A stretch of 27,706 nt of DNA from Deinococcus phoenicis (GTDB lineage: Bacteria; Deinococcota; Deinococci; Deinococcales; Deinococcaceae): positions 1-27,706 of the forward strand of contig NZ_JHAC01000020.1 of the NCBI RefSeq assembly GCF_000599865.1. The letters run 5' to 3'. Below, piece after piece: positions 6,171 to 15,140 of the stretch. Each line of letters starts with the position of its first letter. Positions within the stretch are counted from its first letter, which is position 1. Below the pieces are notes generated by a model. That model was not told the origin of the DNA, did no database searches, and was given only the letters and a program-made list of their open reading frames with translations. Made by a program: the position numbers and the translations under genes.

Positions 6171-8213
6171 ATGCGGCCCGCCCTGCTGCTCCAGACAGCC
6201 TTTCCCTACAGCGCCGAGAAGTGGCGGACGGCCACCGCCTTTCGCTGCACGCTGGGGGTCGCCCTGCCCCTGCTGCTGGCGCTGGCGACCGGACACGCGG
6301 CCTGGGGCGTCCTGGCGTCCACCGGGGCACTGAACGCCGGGTTGGCGTCCTTCAACGGCGTGACTCGCCGCCGCCTACGCGTGATGCTGGGCACCAGCCT
6401 GACCATGAGCCTGGTCACGGTGATGGCGCTGCTGGTGGGCGGCAGCACTGCCGCGACCGTGCTGACCGTCATGCTGGTCGGCGGGCTGATGAGTCTCTAC
6501 AGCGGGCAGGGCGCCGCCGCGAACACCATCGGCATCCAGGCCATCACCACGCTGGTGGTGATCTCCGGCCTGAGCCTGCCTTCCGCGCTGGCCCTGCCGG
6601 GCGGGGCGCTGGTGCTGGCGGGCGGCCTGCTGCAAACGCTGCTGCTCACGGCCCTGTGGCCTGCCGGACGCCACCACCCCGAACGCCGGGCGGTGCGGCG
6701 GGTCTACCGGCGGCTGGAAGACCTGATCGCGGCCCTGCCCGCCTCCGGTGACCTGCTGCCCGAGGCCGCGCCTTTTCAGGAAGCCTGGGACGTGCTGGAC
6801 GAGGCCCGGCGTTTCCGCTGGCGGCCCGAACACGTCCGGCTGAGGCAGGCGCTGCGGCTGGCCGAGGGGCTGCGGGCCGCGCTGGTGGGGTACGCCCGTG
6901 CCGACCGGCAGGCCAGGGAACGCGGCCTGGGGTCGGAGGCGGACAGTCTGGCGGCGGCGCTGCTGGACGCGCTGCGGGACATCCAGGGACAGGTGATGCG
7001 GGGGCAGGCGACCCTCACGCCCGCGTCCTCGGCGGCGCTCCAGCAGGCCCTGGGGCAGCTGATACGGGATGGCTCTGATTCCAGAACATCCGGAACATCA
7101 CCCGATGTTCTTCCATCGCCGCCATCCCATCCTTTTTGCCACTCGCTCTGCCCGGTCGATTCCCAGGAATCAACGCCATTTCGTATGACAGGCGAGGCGG
7201 CGCATTCCCTGCACTACTGGGCCGGGCTGATGGTGCGCCTCCTGACCGATCTGCGGGGGGAACCGGAAGCGGCGGCCCCGCCCCGGCCCACGCGCCCGCC
7301 GCCCGGAAAGGCCCTGCAAAGCCTGTGGCAGAGCGCCTCCCCGCGCACACCTGCGGGCCGCCACGCGCTGAAGTACGCCCTGGCCCTGGGCCTGACCACC
7401 CTGGCGGTGCAGCTCTGGCAGGTGCCGCACGGTTACTGGCTGACCCTGACCGTCGGCGTGGTCCTGAAGCCCGATTACGTCACCACCCTGACGCGCGGGG
7501 TGGCGCGGCTGGGGGGAACGCTGCTGGGGGTTGCCGTGTCGGCCCTGCTGGTGTGGGCCTTTCACCCCGGGGCCGGGGCGCTGCTGTTCGGGCTGGCGGC
7601 GGCCTGGCTGAGCTACGCGGTGTTTCTGGCGAGTTACGCGGCGTTCTCGGCGGCGATCACGGTCTATGTGGTGATGCTGCTGGTGGCGTCGGGGGTGGCG
7701 GAGGGCGCGGTGGCCGGGGAGCGGCTGCTGTTCACGCTGCTGGGGGGCGTAATTGCGCTGGCCGTGTACCCGCTGTGGCCCGACTGGCAGTCCCGGCAAC
7801 TGCGCGCCGGGCTGGAGCAGGCGGCCCGCGCCCAGGTGACCTACCTGCAAGCCGTCGCGGAGCTGTGGCAGGGCGGCGACCCCGAAGCGGTCAGCCAGGC
7901 CCGCGCGCGGGCACGTGCCCTGCGGGTGAAGGCGGAGGGCTTGGTGCGCGCGGCCCACCTGGAACCTGCGCGGGTCGCGGACCTGCCGCTGACCCAGGCG
8001 GAGGGCGCCCTGATGCGCCTGAACGCCAGCGCCGCCCTCAGCCTGTCCCTGCATGCCGAGGCCCTGCAACGGTCCCGGGTGCCTGCCCAGCATTCGGGCC
8101 GCCAGGAGCGTGCCCGCCGCGAACTGGACCGCGCCCTTCAGGAGGCCGGGCAACTGTGCGCCGAGCTGGCCCTACCCCCTAGCGGTCGTCCTCCACCGGC
8201 CCCCGGGGCGTGA
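6171..8213 (+). CDS. FUSC-family membrane transporter with inserted repeat
   Basis: A 680-residue fusaric acid resistance/aromatic acid exporter-type protein (FUSC family), probably an inner-membrane efflux component. It has the family's duplicated layout. The first hydrophobic block (about 15-165) has several membrane segments and a soluble helical region after it. A second block (about 400-545) carries the signature HGYWLTLTVGVVLKPDY and TTLTRGVARLGGTLLG, then a soluble helical C-terminal domain. Residues about 298-339, between the halves, read Ser/Pro-rich with two Cys and look foreign. They are encoded by a 125-bp palindromic repeat that inserted without closing the frame. The 3' end overlaps the convergent small gene by 35 bp. 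The start at 6171 follows the leaderless -10. The insert lies in a linker, so the protein may still work. Confidence 0.82.
   Translation: MRPALLLQTAFPYSAEKWRTATAFRCTLGVALPLLLALATGHAAWGVLASTGALNAGLASFNGVTRRRLRVMLGTSLTMSLVTVMALLVGGSTAATVLTVMLVGGLMSLYSGQGAAANTIGIQAITTLVVISGLSLPSALALPGGALVLAGGLLQTLLLTALWPAGRHHPERRAVRRVYRRLEDLIAALPASGDLLPEAAPFQEAWDVLDEARRFRWRPEHVRLRQALRLAEGLRAALVGYARADRQARERGLGSEADSLAAALLDALRDIQGQVMRGQATLTPASSAALQQALGQLIRDGSDSRTSGTSPDVLPSPPSHPFCHSLCPVDSQESTPFRMTGEAAHSLHYWAGLMVRLLTDLRGEPEAAAPPRPTRPPPGKALQSLWQSASPRTPAGRHALKYALALGLTTLAVQLWQVPHGYWLTLTVGVVLKPDYVTTLTRGVARLGGTLLGVAVSALLVWAFHPGAGALLFGLAAAWLSYAVFLASYAAFSAAITVYVVMLLVASGVAEGAVAGERLLFTLLGGVIALAVYPLWPDWQSRQLRAGLEQAARAQVTYLQAVAELWQGGDPEAVSQARARARALRVKAEGLVRAAHLEPARVADLPLTQAEGALMRLNASAALSLSLHAEALQRSRVPAQHSGRQERARRELDRALQEAGQLCAELALPPSGRPPPAPGA
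7062..7186 (+). repeat. 125-bp palindromic repeat (SNR/MITE-like) inside the FUSC gene
   Basis: The ends at 7062-7082 and 7166-7186 are imperfect 21-bp inverted repeats with 17 matches, both starting ATACG and ending TGATTCC. Inside are hairpin arms AGAACATC (7083-7090) and GATGTTCT (7104-7111), GGGATGGC/GCCATCCC arms, and the palindrome GATTCCCAGGAATC. A 22-base block at 7072-7093 recurs exactly, inverted, at 17253-17274. The structure resembles the small nuclear repeats of Deinococcus genomes. It is read through in frame by the FUSC gene. Confidence 0.75.
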
Positions 8214-8475
8214 ACAGGGAGTCACTCCGGGTGGGTTCAGCGGCGGCCTCGGCGGGAAGATCCAGCGGCCTGCCCGCGGCCTCGCCCACCCCCTCGATCC
8301 TCAGCGCGTAGCCCGGCGCGAGGCCGTCGAGATGATCCTCGCGGACGGTCCAGAAGATGTCGCCGCGCACCTGGTTGTGGGCGTAGCGCTTGGCGTCCAG
8401 CAGATCATCAAAGTCGCGCTGGAAGTGTTCCACCGCCGCGTTGCTCTGCTCCTCGATCCTCAGACGGTAAGGCAT
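8179..8475 (-). CDS. Small hypothetical protein (98 aa)
   Basis: A 98-residue protein that I do not recognise. The N-terminal 60 residues look like a compact fold, opening MPYRLRIEEQSN and containing DAKRYAHNQVRGDIFWTVRE and ALRIEGVGE. The last 30 residues are disordered and charged, ending in EDDR. The start at 8475 is supported by GGAGGG a few bases upstream on the minus strand; a longer open frame through the exchanger gene has no such signal. Its last 35 bases overlap the end of the convergent FUSC gene. It lies 101 bp downstream of the CaCA exchanger on the same strand. Confidence 0.7.
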   Translation of the reverse strand: MPYRLRIEEQSNAAVEHFQRDFDDLLDAKRYAHNQVRGDIFWTVREDHLDGLAPGYALRIEGVGEAAGRPLDLPAEAAAEPTRSDSLFTPRGPVEDDR

Positions 8476-8576
8476 GAACCCTCCTTTCCCCGCATCATTT
8501 CCCTCAGGTGGCGTCTGGGCATGTGCGCCGGGCACCCCGACCTTCACCAAACCATGGGTGAGGCCCCGCGCACGCC

Positions 8577-9641
8577 TCAGCCGGGGGGGCGCGCCAGCAG
8601 CCAGAGGCCCAGCAAGCCCAGCCCGTACAGGCCGAGGACCGCCCAGGAATCCAGCCCCAGCAGGCCCCATTGCCGCCGCGACCGGAAGACCAGACCGTAC
8701 AGGTACACGGCGGTCAGCAACACCCCCAGCGCCGTCAGGTACAGGTCGCTGGGCTGAAGCTGGGGCAGCACCGCCTGGCCGGACACCAGCGAGGCCAGCA
8801 GGAACAGCACCGGCAGGAAGGCGTTCCCGCCGAAGATGTCGCTGACCGCCAGCTCGTAGTCTCCCAGCCGCACCGAGGCGAGGCCGGTCGAGATTTCGGG
8901 CAGGGCCGTGGCGAGAGACAGCACCGTCGCCCCGAACAGCACGCCGCTCATGTGCAGGTGCCGGGCCAGCGCCTCGCCGCTGAGGGCCAGCACCAGGCCC
9001 GCGCCCAGCGTGACCAGGGCCGCCACCGCGAAGACCAGGGCGGCGCGGGCGGTGCTGGTGGACTGCTTGCGGGCGTCTTGCTGCCGACGCGCCTGCTGCA
9101 CGCCGGGCGGCAGCGTGGGGGGCGGCCCCTCGGGTCGCCAGGGGAGTGCCCGCGCCCGGCCGATCAGCCACAGGCCCACGCCCCACAGCAGCGCGACCAG
9201 CAGCGCCGCCGGTTCGAGGCGGCCCCACACCGCTGCCTTCGGCAACTGCGCGCCCATCAGGACCGCCATCAGCACCGCCGTGACCAGGCTGCCCTCCAGT
9301 ACCAGATTGAGCGAGCGGCTCTCACTGGTCAGCGGCGCGTGCCGCCCCAGCCCGAAGGCGTCGAGCACCGCCAGCACGACCGTCTGCACCGCGATGCCGC
9401 CCAGGATGTTGCCGATCGCCAGGTCCAGATGCCCCTGCACCGAGGCGCTGACGGTAATGGCGATTTCCGGGAGATTGGTCGCCACCGCGAGGAGAATCAG
9501 GCCGCCGAGCGCCTCCCCCAGCCTCAGGCGGTCACCCAGGACATCGGTCGCGCCGGACAGCCGGACTCCGGCAACCCACACGGCCCCGGCGGCCAGTCCG
9601 AAGACGAGGAGAAGCAGCGGCACGGACAGCGTGGTGAACAT
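8577..9641 (-). CDS. Sodium/calcium exchanger-family (CaCA) protein
   Basis: A 354-residue membrane protein of the cation/calcium antiporter superfamily. Both alpha-repeats are visible: alpha-1 with GLILLAVATNLPEIAIT and LAIGNILGG (about 46-85), and alpha-2 with LSLATALPEISTGLA and LAVSDIFGGNAF (about 240-275). The two acidic residues in NLPE and ALPE are the expected ion ligands. About ten hydrophobic segments surround a polar central loop (about 165-195, rich in Pro, Arg and Gln). It probably exchanges a divalent cation against Na+ or H+ at the inner membrane; the ion cannot be assigned. A TACACT -10 lies 11 bases before the ATG, with a perfect 16-bp palindrome directly upstream, so the gene appears to have its own regulated promoter despite lying 33 bp behind the glycosyltransferase gene. 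Confidence 0.85.
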   Translation of the reverse strand: MFTTLSVPLLLLVFGLAAGAVWVAGVRLSGATDVLGDRLRLGEALGGLILLAVATNLPEIAITVSASVQGHLDLAIGNILGGIAVQTVVLAVLDAFGLGRHAPLTSESRSLNLVLEGSLVTAVLMAVLMGAQLPKAAVWGRLEPAALLVALLWGVGLWLIGRARALPWRPEGPPPTLPPGVQQARRQQDARKQSTSTARAALVFAVAALVTLGAGLVLALSGEALARHLHMSGVLFGATVLSLATALPEISTGLASVRLGDYELAVSDIFGGNAFLPVLFLLASLVSGQAVLPQLQPSDLYLTALGVLLTAVYLYGLVFRSRRQWGLLGLDSWAVLGLYGLGLLGLWLLARPPG

Positions 9642-9652
9642 GAGGTGCCGCG

Positions 9653-9658
9653 AGTGTA
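9653..9658 (-). promoter_or_regulatory. -10 element of the CaCA exchanger gene
   Basis: Minus-strand TACACT, 11 bases before the ATG at 9641, giving a leader of about four bases. Confidence 0.45.
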
Positions 9659-9662
9659 GTCC

Positions 9663-9678
9663 CTGAAGCGCGCTTCAG
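9663..9678. promoter_or_regulatory. Perfect 16-bp palindrome, candidate operator
   Basis: CTGAAGCGCGCTTCAG is a perfect inverted repeat. It spans the stop codon of the glycosyltransferase gene and ends four bases upstream of the exchanger -10, over the -35 to -10 spacer, where a dimeric repressor would block transcription. Confidence 0.4.
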
Positions 9679-10763
9679 AGCCGCAGAGCCGAGCCGCTCT
9701 CCGCGAGGAGGCCCGCCACCTCCTGAAGAACCTGCGCGGGCGTCACGTCGTCCACGAAGGAATGGCGGTGATCGCAGCGGCCCTCCATGCAGTTCACGCC
9801 GCATACCGGGCAGTTCAGCCGCCAGGACAGGACGGGCCGGTGGCGACTGCGGCTCATGGCCCCGGCGTTGATGGCGTTCCCGCACCAGTAGATGCCCACG
9901 GTCCGCGCCCCCACCGCGCCCCCCAGGTGCAGCGGGCCGGAATCGTTGGACACCACCAGGGCGCAGCGCGACAGCAGGCCCGCCAGGCCGCCGATGCTCA
10001 GGCGGCTACTCGTGTCGGCTGCCGGGAAGCGCATGGCGGCCCGCACGGCTCCGGTCAGGTGGGCCTCGTCCCCGGCCCCGGTCAGGACGATGCGCGCGCC
10101 CGCCGCGCTCAGGGCGTCGGCGACCTGCGCGAAGTGGGCCGGACTCCAGCGCCGCCTCGGGTCACCCGCGCCGGGGTGCAGCGCCACCAGCGGCGACCCG
10201 TCTTCGGGCACGACCTGCCGGGCCTCCGCCAGATCGCTGTCCATGACGCTCAGGCGAGGTTCCAGCGTGACGGCAGGTGCCCCCGCGAGCGCCACGACTT
10301 CCAGCGTCCGCATGATCTCGTGCTGCCAGTACACGTAGGGCACGGTCCGGTCCAGCGGGGGCGCGTCGGGCGTCCGCAGGCCTACCGTGGCGCGGGCACC
10401 CAGCCGCAGCACGAAGGGGTTGGAATACCGGCCCCCGCCATGCAGCTGCACGGCCAGGTCGAAGTGTTCGCCCCGCATCCGGCTGAAAAAGATGTTCAGT
10501 TCCGCCGCGTCCTCGTCGGCCTGCCCGTCGCGCCCGACGTATACCCCCTGGCTGGGAGGCACCGCCACGACGCGGTCGAGTGGGCCGGGGCGGCCCTGGA
10601 GAAAGCGGGCGTGCCAGGGCTGACCGAGCAGCACGATCTCGGCCTGGGGATAGGCGGTCCTCAGCGCCTCCAGCGCGGGGAGGGAGAACATGTAGTCGCC
10701 CAGGGCGTTGGCCCGCAGCACGGCGATCCGGCGTACTCCCCCGAACCGTTCGCCGGGCTTCAT
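9675..10763 (-). CDS. Glycosyltransferase family 9 (heptosyltransferase-like)
   Basis: A 362-residue cytoplasmic GT-B glycosyltransferase of family GT9, the ADP-heptose:LPS heptosyltransferase type. Evidence: the N-terminal RRIAVLRANALGDYMFSLPALEAL (about 11-34) with the family's LGD motif, a middle DLAVQLHGGGRYSNPF segment (about 100-115), and VALHPGAGDPRRRW (about 193-206). Further on are VVSNDSGPLHLGGAVG (about 269-284), the nucleotide-sugar site, and a C-terminal Cys cluster (CPVCGVNCMEGRC, about 319-331) that may bind a metal or form a local knot. Deinococcus lacks classical LPS, so the acceptor is more likely another surface glycan. The start is the first good ATG; only a weak GGGGA precedes it. 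It lies 91 bp downstream of the dehydrogenase pseudogene on the same strand. Confidence 0.85.
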   Translation of the reverse strand: MKPGERFGGVRRIAVLRANALGDYMFSLPALEALRTAYPQAEIVLLGQPWHARFLQGRPGPLDRVVAVPPSQGVYVGRDGQADEDAAELNIFFSRMRGEHFDLAVQLHGGGRYSNPFVLRLGARATVGLRTPDAPPLDRTVPYVYWQHEIMRTLEVVALAGAPAVTLEPRLSVMDSDLAEARQVVPEDGSPLVALHPGAGDPRRRWSPAHFAQVADALSAAGARIVLTGAGDEAHLTGAVRAAMRFPAADTSSRLSIGGLAGLLSRCALVVSNDSGPLHLGGAVGARTVGIYWCGNAINAGAMSRSRHRPVLSWRLNCPVCGVNCMEGRCDHRHSFVDDVTPAQVLQEVAGLLAESGSALRL

Positions 10764-10854
10764 GGCGTGGTCCCCGCGAAGGCAGGCCGCCCGGCGCAGG
10801 GCCTTTCCCTTTTCTCCCTTTTCCCGCAGCCCGGGCGTGTCGCTTGATCCTGGG

Positions 10855-12497
10855 TCATGCCTCCTCCCGCAGCCGGTCGTCCCGCATCAGGTCGTCCAGA
10901 AGAAGCTGCCGGACTCCCCGGTTCTCCTCGCCGAACGTGGGAGGCGTGAGAAGTTCATGGTACGCCCGCGCCGCCGCTGCCGGGGTAGGGTCGCCGCTGC
11001 CCTCCGACCGGGCCGCGTCCTCGACCAGCAGCGCGAGGGCGAGGCTCTGGGCGAGGCGGTGCAGGAGTTGCCGGGCGTACCGCTGGCTCTGGTCGGGGCT
11101 GGCCGTCGTCACCTTGAAAGCCTGACGGTCCCCGGTCAGGCGGTCCGTCAGGGCCAGGCGCAGATCGTCCAGCGGTTCAGGCAGGGCGGCCAGGATGCCC
11201 TCCAGGCGGGCCGTATACACCTGAAAGCCGCCGTACCGGGGAGCCAGGAGGCGCAGCAGTTCCAGGGCCTGCACGTTCGCGGGGCCTTCCCAGACGGTGA
11301 GGACCTGGGCGTCGCGCAGGAGGCGGGCGGCGGGGTAATCGCTGGTGTAGCCGTTGCCGCCGATCAGCTCCAGCGTGGACCGCGCGCTGCCCACGGCCTC
11401 CTCGGCGGTGAGGTACTTCGCCAGGGCGGTGCTGAGACGCAGCCAGGTTCTCTGTTCGGGGACCTGCAGGGCCTCGTCGAGCGTCAGGGCCGCCTCGAAG
11501 GCGAGCAGGGTGCCCGCCCGCCAGCGGACCTGCTGTTCGGTCAGGGTAGCCTGCACCATCGGATACGTCACGATGGCCTGACCGAAGGCGCGGCGGCGAA
11601 CCGCCCAGGCCAGCGCCTCGTCCAGCGCCCGCCGCTGCGCCCCCGCCGCCCCGACCGCGTTGTGGACGCGGCTGTACGTGAGGGCCTCCATCATCAGGCG
11701 GAAGCCTTCCGGGGGCGGCGCGACCTCGGCGGCGTGCGCGCCCAGCAGGTCGATTTCCCCGGTGGGGAGGCCCCGCGTGCCCAGCTTGTCCTTCAGGCGG
11801 CGCACCCGGTAGTGGTTGACCTGGCCTTCTTCCAGGTGGCTGGGCACCAGATACAGGCCCAGACCCGCCGAGCCGGGAGGCGCACCGGGCGGGCCGTGGC
11901 GACCGCCAGACCGCTGTTCGCGTTGCTGGTGAACCATTTCAGGCCGTGCAGCGCGTACTGGGTCCCCAGGGGGCGGGCCTCGGTGGTGGTCGCGCCCACG
12001 TCGCTGCCGCCGTGCAACTCGGTGGCCCAGGTGCCGCCCGTCCTGGCGTGCCCGTCCATGCGGGTCACGTTGGGGAGGTAGCGTTCACGCAGGGACGCGG
12101 GGGCGTGATGCCCCAGCACGTAGGCGACGGCCCCCGTCAGCGTGACCGGGCAGTGCAGGCTGATGTCCGCCTGCGAGAGCAGGTAGCCCATGCCGAAGCT
12201 CAGCAGGTGGGGCGCGCCCCCGAGGTACGGCCGGCCGATGATCCCGCGCCGGTACACCTCCCGGTGCTGCGCCTCGTAGCAGGGGTTCAGGATGACGCGG
12301 TTCACGACCTGGCCTTCCCGGTCGTAGGTTTCCAGGCGGGGAGGAGCGTCACGGTCGGTGGCGTTCGCCTGCGCGTCCACCTCGGTGCGCACCCAGGTGC
12401 GGAAGTCGGCCAGATCGGCGCGGTACCGCCCGAAGCCGGGCACACGCGCTTCCAGGCGCGGCGCGAGAAAACGGTCATAGGAACGGGAAGTCGTCAT
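10855..12497 (-). pseudogene. AidB-like acyl-CoA dehydrogenase, frameshifted
   Basis: Two overlapping frames together encode a protein of about 547 residues resembling AidB/isovaleryl-CoA dehydrogenase-type flavoproteins. The first (12497 to about 11890) starts MTTSRSYDRF and carries the FAD-contacting GGTWATELHGGSDVG and KWFTSNANSG. The second continues GAPPGSAGLGLYLVPS, KDKLGTRGLPTGEI, SRVHNAVGAAG and LELIGGNGYTSDYPAARLLRD. The shift lies near 11887 at a CCCGG stretch; restoring one G would join ATARP to GAPPG exactly as homologues read. Everything else looks intact, so the lesion is recent or a sequencing error. The start at 12497 has AAGGAG six bases upstream. AidB-type proteins bind DNA and FAD and are linked to alkylation damage; the role here is inferred. 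Confidence 0.8.
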
Positions 12498-12620
12498 CCG
12501 GGACTCCTTGGCGGGCGAGCGGCGCGGCGAACCGTGCCGGCTCCAGCATCGCACAGCTCCACCCTCTCCCCTCCCCATCTCCGGGCTTTCCTCCGGCGCT
12601 GACCGACCGGGGCGCGGATC

Positions 12621-15029
12621 TCAGGCGTTCAGCGTGACGGAAGGCTCTTCCAGCCAGCGGGCCACGTCGCTGGCCGGCATCGGGCGTCCCAGCCCGTACC
12701 CCTGCCCGATATCGCTGCCCAGGGCCAGCACATGGACACGTTGCCACTCCTCCTCTATCCCCTCCGCCACGACGGTCAGGCCCAGCCGGTGGGCCAGGGT
12801 CGTGATCGCCTGGATAAAGGCGTCACCGTCGTCGTTGAGGGCACGCACAAAGGAGCGGTCGATCTTCACCATCCAGACCGGAAGCTGCCGCAGATAACTC
12901 AGGCTGGAGTAGCCCGTGCCGAAGTCGTCGAGCGCGACCCGGACGCCCAGGCGCGCGAGGGCGGCCAGCTTGCCGATCGCCGCATCCAGGTCCTTCAGGA
13001 AAGCGCTCTCGGTCAACTCCACCACGAGCGCCTCACCGGGCAGCCGGTGCGCTTCGAGCACCTGCTGGACCTGTTGCGGAAAGTCGGGCTGGGCAAAGTG
13101 CAGCGCCGAGATGTTCACGCAGACGTACAGATCGGCCTGCTGTTCGCGGCGCCAGCGCTTGACCTGCCGGGCCGCCCCGTTCAGGACGCAGAGGCCCAGC
13201 GGAACGATCAGCCCACGTTCCTCCGCGAGGGGAATCAGCTCTGCCGGAGACACCGGGCCGCGCGTCGGGGAGGTCCAGCGCAGCAGCGCTTCAAAGCCGA
13301 CGGTCTTGCCGTCCTGAAGACGCCGCAGCGGCTGATAGTGCAGGTTCAGGTCACCGCGATCGAGGGCGGTGCGGAGCTGCGCTTCGAGTTGCAGCTGATG
13401 AACGGTCGTCTGGCGCGCCCGGTCATCGAAGAACCGCCACTGACTCTTGCCGCTCTGCTTCGCCTGATACATGGCGATGTCTGCCGCCTGAATCAACCCC
13501 TCGGGGGTGGGGCTGTCGTGCGGCCCGAAGGCCACGCCGATGCTGGCCGTCAGGTACATGGCCTGGGCCTGCAACACCACAGGCTCGGCCACCGCCGCGA
13601 TGAGGCGGTCCGCGAGGTGCGCCGCGCCCTGCCCGTCGCGGACCAGAGGCATCAGGATCACGAACTCGTCCCCACCCACGCGGGCGACCGTGTCGCTTTG
13701 CCGCACCTGGGTCCGGAGGCGCGCCGCCATTTCCCGCAGCACCGCGTCCCCGGTGGGATGGCCGTAGGCATCGTTCACCTGCTTCATCCGGTCGAGGTCG
13801 ATAAACAGCACGCCCACCTGGGTGCCGGTGTGCGCCGCCTCGTCCAGCACGCGCTGAAGTTGCTCATTGAAGCCGTTGCGGTTGCGCAGCCCGGTCAGCG
13901 GGTCATGGTCCGCCTGATGCAGCAGCAGCGCCTGGGCGGTCTGCAACTGCATGGAGGCACGCTCCAGGTTGTGATTCAGCTGGCGGTTGTCGGACAGGAC
14001 CAGGCCCTGGCGGACGGTCACGAGGACGAAGACGGCCAGAATGCCGATCTCCAGCCCCTGGTCCAGCAGGCTCGCGTCCCAGATCAGCTCGAGCAGAAAC
14101 AGACCGGTGCTGGCAATGGCCACGTAGGGCAGATACAGCACGATGTACGCCGGCAGGCCGGAGGGGTCCGCCGGTTCGCTCGCCTGGGTGGGCGTTCTGC
14201 TGGCGACGAGGCCCCCCACGGCAAGCAGCACGAAGGCCCACGACCACAGCGGATCGACCCAGCTGCCGCTGTGGTACGCATCCTGCGCCTCAAGAAAGGT
14301 GTAGGCCAGGTCCGCCACGACCAGCAGCGAGAGACCCGCCGCGAACAGGCCTTCCTGGAGACGCAGCAGGCGGCCACGCAGCGCCAGCAGCATCAGCACA
14401 CCCAGCACGGCCAGGTCCACGACCGGATAGGCGAGGCTACACGCACGTTCGAGAAGGCCCAGATCGGGGTCACCGGCGATGCCGGCCAGGAGGCCCTTCC
14501 AGGCAAACATACTCATCACGGTGGTCACGACCAGGCCGTCGAGCAGGATCCGGGCTGTCTCAAGGCGGCGCAGCCTGAACCGGGAGAAATGCAGAAGTGC
14601 GGCGATCAGGGCCGGATACTGGGCGAGGTAGAACGCGTCCGCCAGGGAGGGAAAGGGCGGCGTCCGGGTGAACAGTTCCAGATAGGTCCAGAGGCCTTCC
14701 CCGACGGCATACAGGCCGAGGGCCAGTGTGAGCGCCCGCAGGCCGGGCCGCGCTTCCGGCACCGCCCACCGCAGGGCCACCACGCTGAGCGCCCAGCTCA
14801 GGCCGACCACCAGCAGGTAGTGCAGGTCCGAATACCACACGGCGTCCTGGGGCCGCCCCCAGCGGAAGATGGTCCAGGCCGTGTGCAGCAGGCTGGCCAC
14901 CAGCAGCGTGCCCAGGAGGACGCCATGCCGCCGCTTCTGCCACAGCCCGCCGCCCAGGGGCAGCCCCGCCGGGAGGCCAGAAGGCCGCGTGGTCAGAGGA
15001 GAGTCGTCCATACCATCTGGAACGAACAT
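12621..15029 (-). CDS. Membrane-bound GGDEF-EAL cyclic-di-GMP protein
   Basis: About 802 residues: an N-terminal membrane region of eight or nine hydrophobic segments (about 25-340), a helical linker (about 345-385), a GGDEF domain (about 385-550) and an EAL domain (about 560-795). The cyclase motif GGDEF is intact at 452-456, with an RQSD inhibitory site (443-446) five residues upstream. The phosphodiesterase domain has EALLRW (580-585), ELTESAFLKD, the DDFGTGYSSL loop (about 700) and a KIDRSF strand followed by EGIEEEWQ. Both activities are therefore plausible, giving synthesis and breakdown of cyclic di-GMP in response to a membrane-sensed signal. The start is uncertain: ATG at 15029 or at 15011 (six codons later); neither has a strong ribosome site, although GGGGAG lies just before the first. 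It is divergent from the oxidoreductase gene. Confidence 0.88.
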   Translation of the reverse strand: MFVPDGMDDSPLTTRPSGLPAGLPLGGGLWQKRRHGVLLGTLLVASLLHTAWTIFRWGRPQDAVWYSDLHYLLVVGLSWALSVVALRWAVPEARPGLRALTLALGLYAVGEGLWTYLELFTRTPPFPSLADAFYLAQYPALIAALLHFSRFRLRRLETARILLDGLVVTTVMSMFAWKGLLAGIAGDPDLGLLERACSLAYPVVDLAVLGVLMLLALRGRLLRLQEGLFAAGLSLLVVADLAYTFLEAQDAYHSGSWVDPLWSWAFVLLAVGGLVASRTPTQASEPADPSGLPAYIVLYLPYVAIASTGLFLLELIWDASLLDQGLEIGILAVFVLVTVRQGLVLSDNRQLNHNLERASMQLQTAQALLLHQADHDPLTGLRNRNGFNEQLQRVLDEAAHTGTQVGVLFIDLDRMKQVNDAYGHPTGDAVLREMAARLRTQVRQSDTVARVGGDEFVILMPLVRDGQGAAHLADRLIAAVAEPVVLQAQAMYLTASIGVAFGPHDSPTPEGLIQAADIAMYQAKQSGKSQWRFFDDRARQTTVHQLQLEAQLRTALDRGDLNLHYQPLRRLQDGKTVGFEALLRWTSPTRGPVSPAELIPLAEERGLIVPLGLCVLNGAARQVKRWRREQQADLYVCVNISALHFAQPDFPQQVQQVLEAHRLPGEALVVELTESAFLKDLDAAIGKLAALARLGVRVALDDFGTGYSSLSYLRQLPVWMVKIDRSFVRALNDDGDAFIQAITTLAHRLGLTVVAEGIEEEWQRVHVLALGSDIGQGYGLGRPMPASDVARWLEEPSVTLNA

Positions 15030-15140
15030 AAGCTCCCCGGGATAACAGGTTCCTGACACCTGAAAGGCCCCCGCAAAGGCCAGTGGGTCGGGGCCAGGAG
15101 AGACGGATGGGCGGCGGGAAGGGGGCCGGCCAGCCCTCGC

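Noticed and set aside
8179..9228. A 349-residue minus-strand frame extending the 98-residue protein upstream
   Set aside because: The extension overlaps the CaCA exchanger gene in another frame, is Gly/Arg/Ala-rich, and ignores the good ribosome site before the ATG at 8475.
12732..15056. A 774-residue open frame opposite the GGDEF-EAL gene
   Set aside because: His/Gln/Arg-rich translation without motifs, fully explained as the antisense of a GC-rich gene.
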